From NCBI GenBank assembly GCA_900540185.1, contig UQFH01000004.1, positions 1 to 64,000 on the forward strand: a stretch of DNA of 64,000 nt, written 5' to 3'. The position numbers were made by a program, and so were the translations under genes. Position 1 is the first letter of the stretch. Every line of letters starts with the position of its first letter. Below, one piece after another: positions 19,533 to 28,548 of the stretch. The notes below the pieces were generated by a model. It searched no databases and was not told the DNA's origin. It saw nothing but the letters and a program-made list of their open reading frames with translations. The stretch comes from an uncultured Eubacteriales bacterium (GTDB taxonomy: Bacteria > Bacillota > Clostridia > Tissierellales > Peptoniphilaceae).

Positions 19533-20018
19533 CCTTTTTTTCAAAAAGTTTCAAAAAAATTAAAATATTTTGAAAATTAATTTTTAATACTTTTTATTAT
19601 ATTTACTTCTATATTTATTATATTTTATGTATCAGTACTAATTTATTTTATCTATTATAATATTTATAGTAATTTTATTTTGATATAATGAGCAATAATG
19701 AACGTATTTTTTGCTTTTTTATATATAAATAAACATTAAAAGCTTAATTATTTACATTTCTGTAATTTTTTCCGAGTATTTTACAGTTTTGACTGCAGAG
19801 ATAAGAAATGTGCCCGAAGTCACTATATAGCTGCAATAGACAATTTCTGACAAAATAGTTACAAAGCCTTATAACATCTATGTCTATGTTTATTTAAATC
19901 TATCACTCCACTATATATAGTATATATATTGTTTATTAAATCAAAAAAATACCCCCACATCCTATTGAGAGTAAGGGTATTTTTTGATAATTATAATATA
20001 TTTATTTATGTTTTAAAT
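19533..20018. other. AT-rich spacer upstream of the adhesin promoter
   Basis: About 490 bp without a gene, very rich in A and T. It contains the alaS terminator (19943-19986) and nothing else I can name. The segment 19540-19740 could serve as an UP-element or regulator-binding region for the strong promoter next to it, but no clear operator palindrome is visible. Confidence 0.5.
19943..19986 (-). terminator. Terminator of alaS
   Basis: AAAAAATACCC and GGGTATTTTTT form a stem (arms 19944-19954 and 19975-19985) ending in a run of T on the minus strand, 33 bp after the alaS stop. The structure is symmetrical and could work in both directions. Confidence 0.85.
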
Positions 20019-22640
20019 TTATTTTATATAGTCCGCTATTTTTTGAAATACTTCATTGACTTTGTCGACGTCTTTTGCGCCCGCCATAGCCATGTCAGGA
20101 CGACCTCCGCCATTTCCTCCGAGAGCTTTCGCAATATTTCGTACGATATTTCCGGAGTTGATTCCTTCTTTTACAAGGCTTTTAGAAGCGGCAACGAGGA
20201 GATTTAATCCTTCGCCGTTTTTCGAAGCGAGAATTACAAGAATTGCGTCTTCCTTGTTTCTGATTTCGTCTGCGATATTTTTGAGTTCATTCGGTTCGAC
20301 GCCTTCAAAAACTTTCGCCAAAACTTTTATGCCATTTATTTCTTTTATTTCCGAAGTCATATCCGAAGCGGCATTTCCGAGAAGTTTTGCTTTTATGGAT
20401 TCGATTTCTTTTCTTTGCTCTCTCTCAAGTTTTTCCATTTCACCGATTCTTTGCTCGATGTTTTCTCTCGTGGTCTTCAGTCTGTTTTCAACGGATTTAA
20501 TGAGCTCTTCATTTTTTAGAACATATTTGTATGATGCGTGTCCTGTGACAGCTTCGATTCTTCTTACGCCCGCAGCAACTCCGGTTTCGGAAACAATTTT
20601 GAAGAGCCCGATTTCGGAGGTGTTTCTCACGTGGGTTCCACCGCAAAGTTCCATCGAGAATTTTCCCATCTTTAGAACTCTGACGACGTCGCCGTATTTG
20701 CTTTCAAAAAGTCCGGTGACTCCTTCATCTTTTGCTTCTTTGAGCGATTTTATTTCGGTTACAACCGGAATCGATTCCAGGACTTTTTCATTTACTATTC
20801 TTTCAACTTCTTTTATTTCTTCTTCGGTCATCGCTTGATAGTGGCTGAAGTCGAAACGAAGTCTTTCCGGATTTACAAGGGAGCCGGCTTGGTGAACGTG
20901 AGTTCCCAAAACTTCACGAAGAGCCGCATGTAGAAGGTGCGTTGCGGAGTGATTTCTTCTGATGTCGTCACGTCTTTTTGTATCGATTTTTGTCGAAACT
21001 TCTGCACCTTTTTTGGCAACTCCGTCGACGGTCTTACAAATTTGCAGATAGAGTCCGTCCTTTGTTTTTTGGGTGTCTAAAACTTCAAGTCTGAAGTCGT
21101 CTCCGATAATTTCTCCGATGTCTCCCACTTGTCCACCCGATTCTCCATAGAACGGAGTGTCTTCGAGAATCACAATTCCCTCTGCTTCCGTCGGAAGATC
21201 GTCGGTCTTTTTGCCGTCAACATAGATGTCCGTGATTTTTGTGGTCGTTTCGTTCATTTCATATCCGGAGAATTTTCCGATTTCCGAGTCAAATTCGATT
21301 TTGGAATCCTTTTTCCAACCTGAGTCGGACTTGTCGAGAGCTTCCCTTGCGCGGGTTCTTTGTTCGTCCATCGCTTCTTTGAAGCCTTCTTTGTCGTAGC
21401 TCAGTCCTTCGTCTTCCAAGATTTCTTCGGTCAAATCTGCCGGGAAGCCGTATGTGTCATAAAGAACAAATGCGTCTTCTCCGGAGAGAACTTTTTTCAT
21501 TTTGGATTTTAAATCTGCAATCTTTTGCGTCAAAAGCTCGGTTCCTTGAACGATTGTTCTTTGGAATCTTTCTTCTTCAGTATTTAAGACTTCGAGTATA
21601 ACTTTTTTGTTTTCGATGAGTTCAGGATATGCCCTGCCCCAGCTTTCAATCACTTCCGTTACAGGTGCTTCGAGGAAGCTTTGCTTGATTCCAAGGAGCA
21701 TTCCGTGGCGACTTGCACGTCTTATGAGTTTTCTTAGAACATAACCGCGTCCTTCGTTTGACGGAACAACGCCGTCCGAGATGAGGAATGTTATTGCTCT
21801 TGAGTGGTCACCGATTATTCTGAAGTGGATGTCGTCGTCTTTGTCGTCGCCGTATTTCTTTCCACAAATGTCGGCTACGGTGTCCATGATTTTTCTTATG
21901 GCTTTTATGTCATATACCGAGTCGACGTTTTCCATGATGCATGCAATTCTTTCAAGTCCCATTCCGGTATCGATGTTCGGGTGCGGAAGCGGATGATATT
22001 CGCCGTTTTTATCCTTGTCAAATTGCGTGAAAACGAGGTTCCAAACTTCGAGGAATCTGTCGCAGTCGCAGCCCGGCTTACAATCAGGGCTTCCGCAGCC
22101 GAATTCTTCTCCCTTGTCGTAGTGGATTTCGGAGTCCGGACCAGACGGACCGACTTCGAGTTCCCAGAAGTTGTCTTCTTTTCCAAGTTTTACAATTCTT
22201 TCAGCGGGAATTCCGATTTCGTCGTGCCAAATTCTGTATGCTTCGTCGTCTTTTTCATAGACTGAAACCCAAAGTTTTTCAGCAGGCAGTTTCATTACTT
22301 CCGTCAAAAATTCCCATGCCCAGTGGATTGCTTCGGTTTTAAAATAGTCGCCGAAGCTGAAGTTTCCGAGCATTTCAAAGAATGTAAGGTGGCGGAGTGT
22401 CTTTCCGACATTGTCGATGTCACCCGTTCTTACGCATTTTTGCGAGGTGGTCATTCTCTTTGCCGGCGGAGTTTCTTCGCCTGTAAAATATTTTTTTAGC
22501 GGTGCCATTCCTGCACCGATTAACAATAGGGATTTGTCATTCTTCGGGATTAGCGAATATGAAGGATGAAGCAAATGTCCCTTGGATTCAAAAAATTTCA
22601 AAAATTTCTCACGTATGTCGTGAAGTTCTATATTTTCCAT
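20019..22640 (-). CDS. alaS: Alanyl-tRNA synthetase
   Basis: Charges tRNA-Ala with alanine in the cytoplasm. 873 residues, normal for bacterial AlaRS. The N-terminal class II catalytic domain begins IREKFLKFFESKGH and holds GTGLERI-like motif 3 (NIDTGMGLERI). The editing domain has the zinc-type HSATH (about 564-568) and CGGTH (Cys666). The C-terminal part has a Gly-rich DHHA1 domain (GGNGGGRPDMAMAG). The ATG at 22640 has AAGGAGA upstream. No T-box leader fits in the short upstream space. It appears to be transcribed alone, between terminators on both sides. Confidence 0.98.
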   Translation of the reverse strand: MENIELHDIREKFLKFFESKGHLLHPSYSLIPKNDKSLLLIGAGMAPLKKYFTGEETPPAKRMTTSQKCVRTGDIDNVGKTLRHLTFFEMLGNFSFGDYFKTEAIHWAWEFLTEVMKLPAEKLWVSVYEKDDEAYRIWHDEIGIPAERIVKLGKEDNFWELEVGPSGPDSEIHYDKGEEFGCGSPDCKPGCDCDRFLEVWNLVFTQFDKDKNGEYHPLPHPNIDTGMGLERIACIMENVDSVYDIKAIRKIMDTVADICGKKYGDDKDDDIHFRIIGDHSRAITFLISDGVVPSNEGRGYVLRKLIRRASRHGMLLGIKQSFLEAPVTEVIESWGRAYPELIENKKVILEVLNTEEERFQRTIVQGTELLTQKIADLKSKMKKVLSGEDAFVLYDTYGFPADLTEEILEDEGLSYDKEGFKEAMDEQRTRAREALDKSDSGWKKDSKIEFDSEIGKFSGYEMNETTTKITDIYVDGKKTDDLPTEAEGIVILEDTPFYGESGGQVGDIGEIIGDDFRLEVLDTQKTKDGLYLQICKTVDGVAKKGAEVSTKIDTKRRDDIRRNHSATHLLHAALREVLGTHVHQAGSLVNPERLRFDFSHYQAMTEEEIKEVERIVNEKVLESIPVVTEIKSLKEAKDEGVTGLFESKYGDVVRVLKMGKFSMELCGGTHVRNTSEIGLFKIVSETGVAAGVRRIEAVTGHASYKYVLKNEELIKSVENRLKTTRENIEQRIGEMEKLEREQRKEIESIKAKLLGNAASDMTSEIKEINGIKVLAKVFEGVEPNELKNIADEIRNKEDAILVILASKNGEGLNLLVAASKSLVKEGINSGNIVRNIAKALGGNGGGRPDMAMAGAKDVDKVNEVFQKIADYIK

Positions 22641-22675
22641 AAAAATTCTCCTTATAATATATAATAGTATATAAA

Positions 22676-22710
22676 AAGAGCCGTGAATTTCGTTTTAAAC
22701 GGCTCATATT
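22676..22710 (-). terminator. Terminator of the AI-2E family permease gene
   Basis: GAGCCGT (22678-22684) pairs with ACGGCTC (22699-22705), followed on the minus strand by a TTTTT run. It separates the permease gene from alaS. Confidence 0.8.
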
Positions 22711-22715
22711 TTCTT

Positions 22716-23933
22716 TTAATCCAGTTTTTTCTTCGTCTCTCTTGTTTCCTTATAGTATTCATAGACAACTTCAAGCGCAATTACAAAAGGCAGCGCAAAT
22801 ATCATGCCCACAAATCCGAACAGGAATCCACCGGCAATCGTTATTATGAGAACGAGCATCGGATGGTAGCCGAGCTGGTCGCTCATAATCTTCGGACCGA
22901 CGATATTGTTTTCGGTCCATTGCAAGAACAGAAACATGATTATGACAAATATCGCTTTTGTCGGGCTGTCGAGAAGCGCAAACACCGTCGCGGGCGCAAG
23001 ACCCAAGAACGGTCCGATGTACGGAATAATGTCCGCAAACATGGTTATTATTCCGATTACGAGAGCGAAGTCGACTCCGATGATGCCGAGAAATATTCCG
23101 ACCGCGACGCCCACATATATTGCCATGAGGATTTTTCCCTTGACATATTTGAATACGCTTTCGTCCATTTTCTTTCCGATTTCGACGGATTGTTCTCTAT
23201 ATTTTTCCGGAATCAGTTCCTTCAATTTTTTTATAAATATTTCCTTGTCGTTTAAGAGATAGAAAACGAAGATCGGCACCAAGACCGCAATAAAGATTTT
23301 ACTGAATGTGCTTTTTACTCCAACCATCATTGAACTTAAGTTGAAGTCCGACATTCCGATTTTGCCGAATATGTCTCGCACTTTAAGTTTTTCGAGATTT
23401 AAAACATCACGTCCAAAGTATTTGTGCGAAAGGTCGATTACAACTTTTTTCGCTTGGTCCAAATAGAGCGGGAAGTTGTTTACAAGTTTCGAGAATTCGT
23501 TTATTGTGCGCGGCAATAGGCTCACCATCATGAATACGAGGATTAAGAATATCGCCAGAAAAATTATCAATATCCACCACTTGCGTTTAAGCTTCGGGTA
23601 TCTTGTTTCGAGCCACTTTACCAGCGGATTTAGAACATATGCGATGACAACTGATGTCAAAAAGGCGTTCAATAGATAGCGCAGGCTGTTGTACGATTTA
23701 AAAATCGTTATTATTATTGCGGCGCCGGCGAAAATCAAAACATATTTTAATATTTTTCTCAAATTCAACCGCACTTTTCTCTTGTCGTCGACGTAGTTGT
23801 TTCCGATATTTACCATATAGTAGGTCGCAAACAATACAAATATGAGCGAGAGAAACATGAGCGCGATTTTTATTCCGCTTTCAAAACTCATCTTCGGCAA
23901 CTGAATTTTCAGCACTTGATTTAGTTTATCCAT
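22716..23933 (-). CDS. AI-2E family membrane permease
   Basis: 405-residue integral membrane protein with about eight hydrophobic segments. It shows the family's features: an N-terminal pair of helices, a soluble amphipathic region in the middle (about 150-230), and the motif ADIIPYIGPFLGLAPA near residue 300. It ends with ALPFVIALEVVYEYY. The family (PF01594) includes TqsA-like exporters, sodium/proton antiporters and YtvI-like sporulation proteins, so the transported substrate cannot be named. It stands alone between alaS and ridA. Confidence 0.88.
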   Translation of the reverse strand: MDKLNQVLKIQLPKMSFESGIKIALMFLSLIFVLFATYYMVNIGNNYVDDKRKVRLNLRKILKYVLIFAGAAIIITIFKSYNSLRYLLNAFLTSVVIAYVLNPLVKWLETRYPKLKRKWWILIIFLAIFLILVFMMVSLLPRTINEFSKLVNNFPLYLDQAKKVVIDLSHKYFGRDVLNLEKLKVRDIFGKIGMSDFNLSSMMVGVKSTFSKIFIAVLVPIFVFYLLNDKEIFIKKLKELIPEKYREQSVEIGKKMDESVFKYVKGKILMAIYVGVAVGIFLGIIGVDFALVIGIITMFADIIPYIGPFLGLAPATVFALLDSPTKAIFVIIMFLFLQWTENNIVGPKIMSDQLGYHPMLVLIITIAGGFLFGFVGMIFALPFVIALEVVYEYYKETRETKKKLD

Positions 23934-24013
23934 TCTTCACCTCCATCGAAACACATATTTATTAAATTATACTACTTATCGGTTTATTTTGCAAGATAAT
24001 GAATCACAAAAAA

Positions 24014-24055
24014 ATACCTCTCGATTTGAAATTTTAACATTTCAACCGAGAGGTC
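24014..24055 (-). terminator. Terminator after ridA
   Basis: ACCTCTCG (24016-24023) pairs with CGAGAGGT (24047-24054), and on the minus strand the stem runs into a T-rich stretch. It closes the obgE-yhbY-nadD-yqeK-rsfS-ridA series. Confidence 0.8.
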
Positions 24056-24060
24056 ATTTG

Positions 24061-24432
24061 TTATTTGTATGCGATTGCTTCGATTTCGATTACGCCGTCT
24101 TTCGGAAGTCTTGCAACTTCAACACAGCTTCTTGCAGGTTTGTGGTTGCCGAAGAATTCTTCATAGACTTTGTTTACTTTTCCGAAGTCGTTCATATCTT
24201 TTACATAGATATTCACTTTGATTATATTTTCTAGTTTTCCGCCGGCTTCTTTAACAATTTCGAGCACATTTGTGAGCGATTGTTTTGCAGCAGCTTCGAT
24301 GTCCGAAACGAGTTCGCCGTTTTCCGGATTGATTGGAAGTTGTCCGCTTGTGAAGATTAAACCGTCATGTACCATCCCCTGTACATATGGGCCGACAGCA
24401 GCCGGAGCTTTTTTTGTGTTAATTGATTCCAT
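24061..24432 (-). CDS. ridA: RidA/YjgF enamine/imine deaminase
   Basis: Hydrolyses reactive enamine/imine intermediates such as 2-aminoacrylate formed by PLP enzymes. The start is ATG 24432 with AAGGAGG seven bases upstream; an upstream in-frame ATG at 24456 would remove that spacing. The protein has 123 residues, the normal family length. Family motifs visible are APAAVGPY at the N terminus, FTSGQLPINP, the catalytic Arg in KPARSCVEVARLPKDG, and a C-terminal VEIEAIAY-type end. It is last in a housekeeping operon, 36 bp after rsfS. Confidence 0.95.
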   Translation of the reverse strand: MESINTKKAPAAVGPYVQGMVHDGLIFTSGQLPINPENGELVSDIEAAAKQSLTNVLEIVKEAGGKLENIIKVNIYVKDMNDFGKVNKVYEEFFGNHKPARSCVEVARLPKDGVIEIEAIAYK

Positions 24433-24468
24433 ATTATCCTCCTTATATAAAAGCACGTGGCTTTTTCA

Positions 24469-24813
24469 CTAATTATTCGACTTTAAATCGCGTTCCGTCC
24501 AAAGTCTTTCAAGGTCATAGAATTTTCTCGCCTTGATGTCGAAGATGTGAACGATGACTTCGTCGTAATCAAGCAGCAGCCATTCATTGCTTTTTCCTGC
24601 GCTGTTGTTCAATTTTTCAAAGCCTTCCTTCTCCATTTCGTACTCAACATTGTCCGCAATTGCAAACATTTGGTTGCTGCTTGTTGCGGAGGTTATGACA
24701 AAATAGTCCGCAAATGAAGCCTTTCCCCTTATGTCGATGACTTCTGTGTCGTATCCGATTTTATTTTCGATTGCCTTTTGTATAATTTCAAGTTTTTTAT
24801 CTGTATTTTCCAA
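24469..24813 (-). CDS. rsfS: Ribosomal silencing factor RsfS
   Basis: Binds L14 on the large subunit and blocks subunit joining when nutrients are scarce. 114 residues. The family core is clear: VIDIRGKASFADYFVITSA, then NEWLLLDYDEVIVHIF and the C-terminal YDLERLW. It lies between yqeK (3 bp upstream) and ridA, the usual nadD-yqeK-rsfS order in Firmicutes. Confidence 0.97.
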   Translation of the reverse strand: MENTDKKLEIIQKAIENKIGYDTEVIDIRGKASFADYFVITSATSSNQMFAIADNVEYEMEKEGFEKLNNSAGKSNEWLLLDYDEVIVHIFDIKARKFYDLERLWTERDLKSNN

Positions 24814-24816
24814 TAT

Positions 24817-25383
24817 TTACTCCTTTAATAACAGCCAATTTCTCGCTTCAACGGTGTCGGTTGCAATGAACTCGCCCCTGTCCACCAAAAGCTTTAAAGT
24901 ATCGCCAAAGACTGCAATAAGCGCTTTGTCTATATCCGTCCTTGCCAATTCTCTGAACTCGTCAACCCTTGGATAGTCTCTGCCCTCTTCGAGTTTGTCC
25001 GCAAGATATACGATTTTTTCAAGCGTCGTCATATTGCTTCTGCCCGTGATGTGGTATCTTATTGCGTCCAAGATTTCGTGGTCATACACTCCGAACTCGT
25101 TTTGGGCGATATACATTCCCAAAATTCCGTGAACCAGATTGTAGTCATACACAAGTTCATTTTCCAATATTATACCAAAACTTTCAATCTTTTTCAACGC
25201 ATCTTCTTTTGAGGCCCATTTCCCCGAGTCGTGCAGAAGTCCCGCTGCCTCCGCTTTATATTCATCGACTCCCCAAATTTTTGCAAGCTCTCCGGACATT
25301 TTCATCACTCGAATCGAATGTCCGACCCGGTGGTCGCTCAAGTGTTCTTTTAAGTATTCTATTGCTTCATCTTTATCAAACAT
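24817..25383 (-). CDS. yqeK: YqeK HD-domain hydrolase (Ap4A hydrolase type)
   Basis: 188 residues. HD-domain metal ligands are visible in HRVGHSIRVMKMS, AGLLHDSGKW and VHGILGMYIA. Characterised YqeK proteins split Ap4A symmetrically into two ADP. It sits directly after nadD, as in most Firmicutes. The family is certain; the in vivo substrate rests on studied relatives. Confidence 0.93.
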   Translation of the reverse strand: MFDKDEAIEYLKEHLSDHRVGHSIRVMKMSGELAKIWGVDEYKAEAAGLLHDSGKWASKEDALKKIESFGIILENELVYDYNLVHGILGMYIAQNEFGVYDHEILDAIRYHITGRSNMTTLEKIVYLADKLEEGRDYPRVDEFRELARTDIDKALIAVFGDTLKLLVDRGEFIATDTVEARNWLLLKE

Positions 25384-25390
25384 AGATTCC

Positions 25391-25972
25391 TCACTTTAAA
25401 ATTTCATTTATATAATCATAGGTTCTATCCGTCACAAAAAATCTCACGTCTTTTTCCTCTAAAATCTGTTCTCTCACGAATGTACTCGACATTTCAAGCA
25501 CAGGATTGTCCAAAAAGAAAAACTTTTCCTTGTTTTTTTCGTAGAGCTCATTCGACTTGAAAGTGTAGCCGCCGCGTTTTAAAACTATTATATTGGAAAG
25601 CTCCAAAATCCTTTCGGGTTTCACCCATTTCGGAAACGAGAGAAAGCTGTCCATGCCCATGACGAGATAGAGTTCGTCATATTTTTCCCGAAGTGTCTCG
25701 ATTGTTTTGTAGGTGTAGCTCACGCCCTTCAACTTGTATTCAACGTCGGTCACGTGAACACCCGGGATTTCCTCAAAAGTCTCCTTTACCATGTCGAACT
25801 TTTCGTAGACATTGATCCTGCCCTCTTTTTTGTGCGGAGGGTCATATGTCGGCACTACAAGCAGTTCTTTCGGTTCGAGTTCGTTCATGAGATATTTCGC
25901 CATAATTACATGAGCGATTGTAGGCGGATTGAAACTTCCGCCGTATATCAGGACCTTATTTTTCAAATTCAT
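25391..25972 (-). CDS. nadD: Nicotinate-nucleotide adenylyltransferase
   Basis: Makes nicotinic acid adenine dinucleotide from NaMN and ATP in NAD synthesis. 193 residues, with the nucleotidyltransferase signature GGSFNPPTIAH at the N terminus and the C-terminal SSTFVREQI motif. Its first 17 bp overlap the end of yhbY, and no strong Shine-Dalgarno is seen, so translation is probably coupled to yhbY. An internal TTG three codons on is an alternative start. Confidence 0.96.
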   Translation of the reverse strand: MNLKNKVLIYGGSFNPPTIAHVIMAKYLMNELEPKELLVVPTYDPPHKKEGRINVYEKFDMVKETFEEIPGVHVTDVEYKLKGVSYTYKTIETLREKYDELYLVMGMDSFLSFPKWVKPERILELSNIIVLKRGGYTFKSNELYEKNKEKFFFLDNPVLEMSSTFVREQILEEKDVRFFVTDRTYDYINEILK

Positions 25973-26252
25973 TTAGCAATTTATTCTTTTCGCTCTTTCT
26001 ATAAATCGAAAGATTGCTGCCGAGCTTTGCCAAAAACTCAACTCCGAGTTTTTCTTCAAGTTCGCCGAAAAGCTCCATAACTTCAACGTCGGAATTGTTT
26101 AAAATTTGAATTTTCATAATTTCATTTTTATTCAAATATAAATCAATTGCCTCCAGTGTTTCTTCTTTGATGCCGTCTTTGCCGATTCTCATCGCCGGCT
26201 TCATTGTATTCAATTTTGATTTTAAAAATGCTCTTTCTTTTGATGTTATCAT
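25956..26252 (-). CDS. yhbY: YhbY family CRM-domain RNA-binding protein
   Basis: 98 residues; a single CRM domain linked to large-subunit rRNA assembly. It contains the GxxG-type loop RIGKDGIKEET after the opening SKERAFLKSK helix, and ends with GSNLSIYRKSEKNK. It starts 2 bp after the obgE stop and overlaps nadD, so it belongs to the same transcript. Confidence 0.93.
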   Translation of the reverse strand: MITSKERAFLKSKLNTMKPAMRIGKDGIKEETLEAIDLYLNKNEIMKIQILNNSDVEVMELFGELEEKLGVEFLAKLGSNLSIYRKSEKNKLLNEFEK

Positions 26253-26254
26253 AT

Positions 26255-27514
26255 TTACTCCATGTGTGTAAATTCATATCCGAGAGTCTCAACCGTGTCT
26301 CCGTCTTCGATTCCGAGATTTTCAAGCTCCGCGTTTATCCCTTCTCTTTCGAGGAATGCATCAAAACGTCTCACGGAATCCGGCTCGCTGAAATCGGTCG
26401 ACCTGAAATAGTATTCAACTTTGTCTCCCGTGATGTGGTAAACTCCGTCTTCAAACCAAACTTCAATCGGATTTTCATTTTGTATGAGATGGGTTCTCTT
26501 TTCATCGAGAACAACATCGGGTATATTCTTATTTATATCATATATTTTGTATTCAAGTTCCTTGATGCCCATTCGAGTTGCTGCGGAAACGACAAAGGTC
26601 TGTCTTCCGGTTTTTTCCTCGATTTCTTTTCGCCTTTCATTAAGCGTTTCTTCGTCAATTATATCGGACTTGTTGAGTACAATTATCTCTTCTTTTTTCT
26701 CAATGGTTTCGCTGAAAGACTCCATTTCATGTCTCAGCTTAAAATAGTCTTCAAGCGGTTCTCTCCCTTCGGAGCCGCTCACGTCAAGCACATGAACCAA
26801 AAGTTTAACTCTTTCGATATGCCTTAAAAATTTAAAGCCGAGTCCCGCACCTTCAGATGCACCTTCAATGATTCCCGGAATGTCCGCTATGACAAAAGAT
26901 TTTCCCTCTTCAACCATGCAGACGCCGAGATTCGGCTCAAGAGTCGTGAAGTGGTAGTTTGCGATTTTCGGTTTCGCCGCACTCATAATCGAGAGAAGCG
27001 AACTCTTTCCGACATTCGGAAAACCGACAAGTCCCACATCCGCAATGAGTTTCAGCTCAAGACGAATGCTCGCTTCCTCGCCTTTTCTTCCCGGTTCCAT
27101 AAAAGTCGGAGCCTGTCTTGTTGAGGTTCTAAAATGCCAGTTTCCGCGACCGCCGCGACCGCCTTCAACGACAAGAAACTTTTCGCCGTCCTCTTTAAAA
27201 TCGTAGAGGATGCCTTCGTTGCCGACCTGTCTTACAACAGTGCCGAGCGGAACATAGAGAAAAAGATCTTCGCCGTCTTTTCCGGTTCTTAAATTGTTCA
27301 TTCCGTTTTGACCGTTTGTCGCCTTGAACTTCGTCTTGTAGCGATAGTCGATTAAGGAGTTTAGATTCGACGAGCCGACAAGGTAAATCGAACCGCCTCT
27401 TCCTCCGTCGCCGCCGTGCGGACCGCCCTTCGGTTCATATTTTTCACGTCTCCAACCGACGTGTCCGTCGCCGCCGTTTCCCGCTTTCAACTCAAGAGTT
27501 ACAATATCAAACAT
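26255..27514 (-). CDS. obgE: Obg-family ribosome assembly GTPase
   Basis: Essential GTPase in 50S maturation and the stringent response. 419 residues with three domains: the glycine-rich Obg fold (1-158; GNGGDGHVGWRREKY, GGDGGRGGSIYLVG), the GTPase domain (G1 GFPNVGKSS, G3 DIPGIIEGA, G4 LNKSD, G5 VSAATR) and a C-terminal OCT domain (about 340-419). The Shine-Dalgarno GAGGTGATGAA precedes the ATG. It heads the obgE-yhbY-nadD-yqeK-rsfS-ridA operon and has its own promoter. Confidence 0.98.
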   Translation of the reverse strand: MFDIVTLELKAGNGGDGHVGWRREKYEPKGGPHGGDGGRGGSIYLVGSSNLNSLIDYRYKTKFKATNGQNGMNNLRTGKDGEDLFLYVPLGTVVRQVGNEGILYDFKEDGEKFLVVEGGRGGRGNWHFRTSTRQAPTFMEPGRKGEEASIRLELKLIADVGLVGFPNVGKSSLLSIMSAAKPKIANYHFTTLEPNLGVCMVEEGKSFVIADIPGIIEGASEGAGLGFKFLRHIERVKLLVHVLDVSGSEGREPLEDYFKLRHEMESFSETIEKKEEIIVLNKSDIIDEETLNERRKEIEEKTGRQTFVVSAATRMGIKELEYKIYDINKNIPDVVLDEKRTHLIQNENPIEVWFEDGVYHITGDKVEYYFRSTDFSEPDSVRRFDAFLEREGINAELENLGIEDGDTVETLGYEFTHME

Positions 27515-27535
27515 TTCATCACCTCTTTTATTTAA

Positions 27536-27564
27536 ATTATATCAAATCGGAACCCCCGTTTCAA
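27536..27564 (-). promoter_or_regulatory. Promoter of the obgE operon
   Basis: Minus strand TTGAAA (27559-27564), 17 bp spacer, TATAAT (27536-27541), 22 bp before the obgE ATG. It follows the rpmA terminator, so obgE is transcribed separately from the L21-L27 operon. Confidence 0.7.
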
Positions 27565-27582
27565 CAACGGAGTTCATATTTA

Positions 27583-27609
27583 TAAAAAAAAGGTCACAGA
27601 TGTGACCTT
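27583..27609 (-). terminator. Terminator of rplU-prp-rpmA
   Basis: The perfect stem AAGGTCAC-AGAT-GTGACCTT (27590-27609) is followed on the minus strand by a run of eight T. It lies 11 bp after the rpmA stop. Confidence 0.92.
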
Positions 27610-27620
27610 GGGTTTTCTAA

Positions 27621-27914
27621 TTAAGCATTGACAACTTCGCGTGGATATACGCTTACTTGTTTGCGTTTTTTATCTTTTCTTTCGAATTTAACAACGCCAT
27701 CAATCATTGCAAATAATGTGTCGTCTTTTCCTTTTCCAACATTTGTGCCCGGGTGGATTTTTGTTCCACGTTGACGAACGATAATGTTGCCTGCCAAAAC
27801 TACTTGACCGTCACCTTTTTTGGCTCCAAGACGTTTTGATATAGAGTCTCTACCGTTCTTTGAACTTGCAGCACCTTTTTTGGATGAAAATAATTGCAAA
27901 TTTAATTTTATCAT
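27621..27914 (-). CDS. rpmA: Ribosomal protein bL27, Prp-processed type
   Basis: Large-subunit protein near the peptidyl-transferase centre. 97 residues. The first nine residues, MIKLNLQLF, match the Firmicutes extension removed by the protease Prp, so the mature protein should begin SSKKGAASS. The body shows GAKKGDGQVVLAGNIIVRQR and HPGTNVGKGKDDTLFA. The protease gene lies directly upstream. Confidence 0.98.
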   Translation of the reverse strand: MIKLNLQLFSSKKGAASSKNGRDSISKRLGAKKGDGQVVLAGNIIVRQRGTKIHPGTNVGKGKDDTLFAMIDGVVKFERKDKKRKQVSVYPREVVNA

Positions 27915-27916
27915 CT

Positions 27917-28234
27917 TTATTCCTCCTCTAATGTAAGTTTAATAAAATCGCCATAGCCTTCTTCAAGGCTCCTTATGCCTTCAATAAATGTGTCGAACAA
28001 TAAGTCGACATCTTTGCCTCGCCTTGCAAGCGAAAGGTTCATGAATCCGTCTTTTACTTCAACGTCAAGCTCGTCCTCGAGGTCCAAATTGACCACAAGC
28101 GAGCGATAAATCGTATGACTTAAAATCGAAACCGCCGCACAAACTATATCATGACCATGATCGTCGTAGTCCGCGTGTCCCTTTATTTCGAATCCGATGC
28201 GCTCCTTATTCCTGAAGGCCACTATGTTAATCAT
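27917..28234 (-). CDS. prp: Ribosomal-processing cysteine protease Prp
   Basis: Cleaves the N-terminal extension of L27. 105 residues, with catalytic His20 in KGHADYDDHG and Cys32 in DIVCAAVSIL. It sits between rplU and rpmA in the standard Firmicutes order, overlapping the rplU stop by one base and ending 2 bp before the rpmA start. The extension still present on the neighbouring L27 supports the role. Confidence 0.96.
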   Translation of the reverse strand: MINIVAFRNKERIGFEIKGHADYDDHGHDIVCAAVSILSHTIYRSLVVNLDLEDELDVEVKDGFMNLSLARRGKDVDLLFDTFIEGIRSLEEGYGDFIKLTLEEE

Positions 28235-28548
28235 TAGATAGCCAATTCTTTGATTCCAACTCTTGTGAAAGGTTGTCTGTGACCTTTCTTCTTTCTTTGA
28301 TTCTTCTTGGCCTTATATTTAAAAACGATGATTTTCTTTGATTTGCCATTCTTTAGAACGCTTCCCTTTACGGTAGCACCCTTTACATATGGTTTACCAA
28401 CAGTAATCGCCCCATCGTCACCGGACACAAGAAGAACTTTGTCGAAAACAACTTCGCCGCCTTCTTCAATGTTTAAGTTTTCAACGTGAAGAATTTGGTC
28501 TTTTTCAACTTTGTATTGTTTTCCACCAGTTTCAATTATTGCGTACAT
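28234..28548 (-). CDS. rplU: Ribosomal protein bL21
   Basis: 104 residues from ATG 28548, which has GGAGGTG upstream; an in-frame ATG at 28602 lies in the structured leader and is unlikely. Typical L21 features are MYAIIETGGKQYKVEK at the N terminus and the basic KYKAKKNQRKKKGHRQPFT near the C terminus. It is the first gene of the rplU-prp-rpmA operon. Confidence 0.97.
   Translation of the reverse strand: MYAIIETGGKQYKVEKDQILHVENLNIEEGGEVVFDKVLLVSGDDGAITVGKPYVKGATVKGSVLKNGKSKKIIVFKYKAKKNQRKKKGHRQPFTRVGIKELAI

Noticed and set aside
22641..22715. T-box leader for alaS
   Set aside because: Only about 75 bp separate alaS from the next gene and this space holds that gene's terminator; no T-box sequence is seen.
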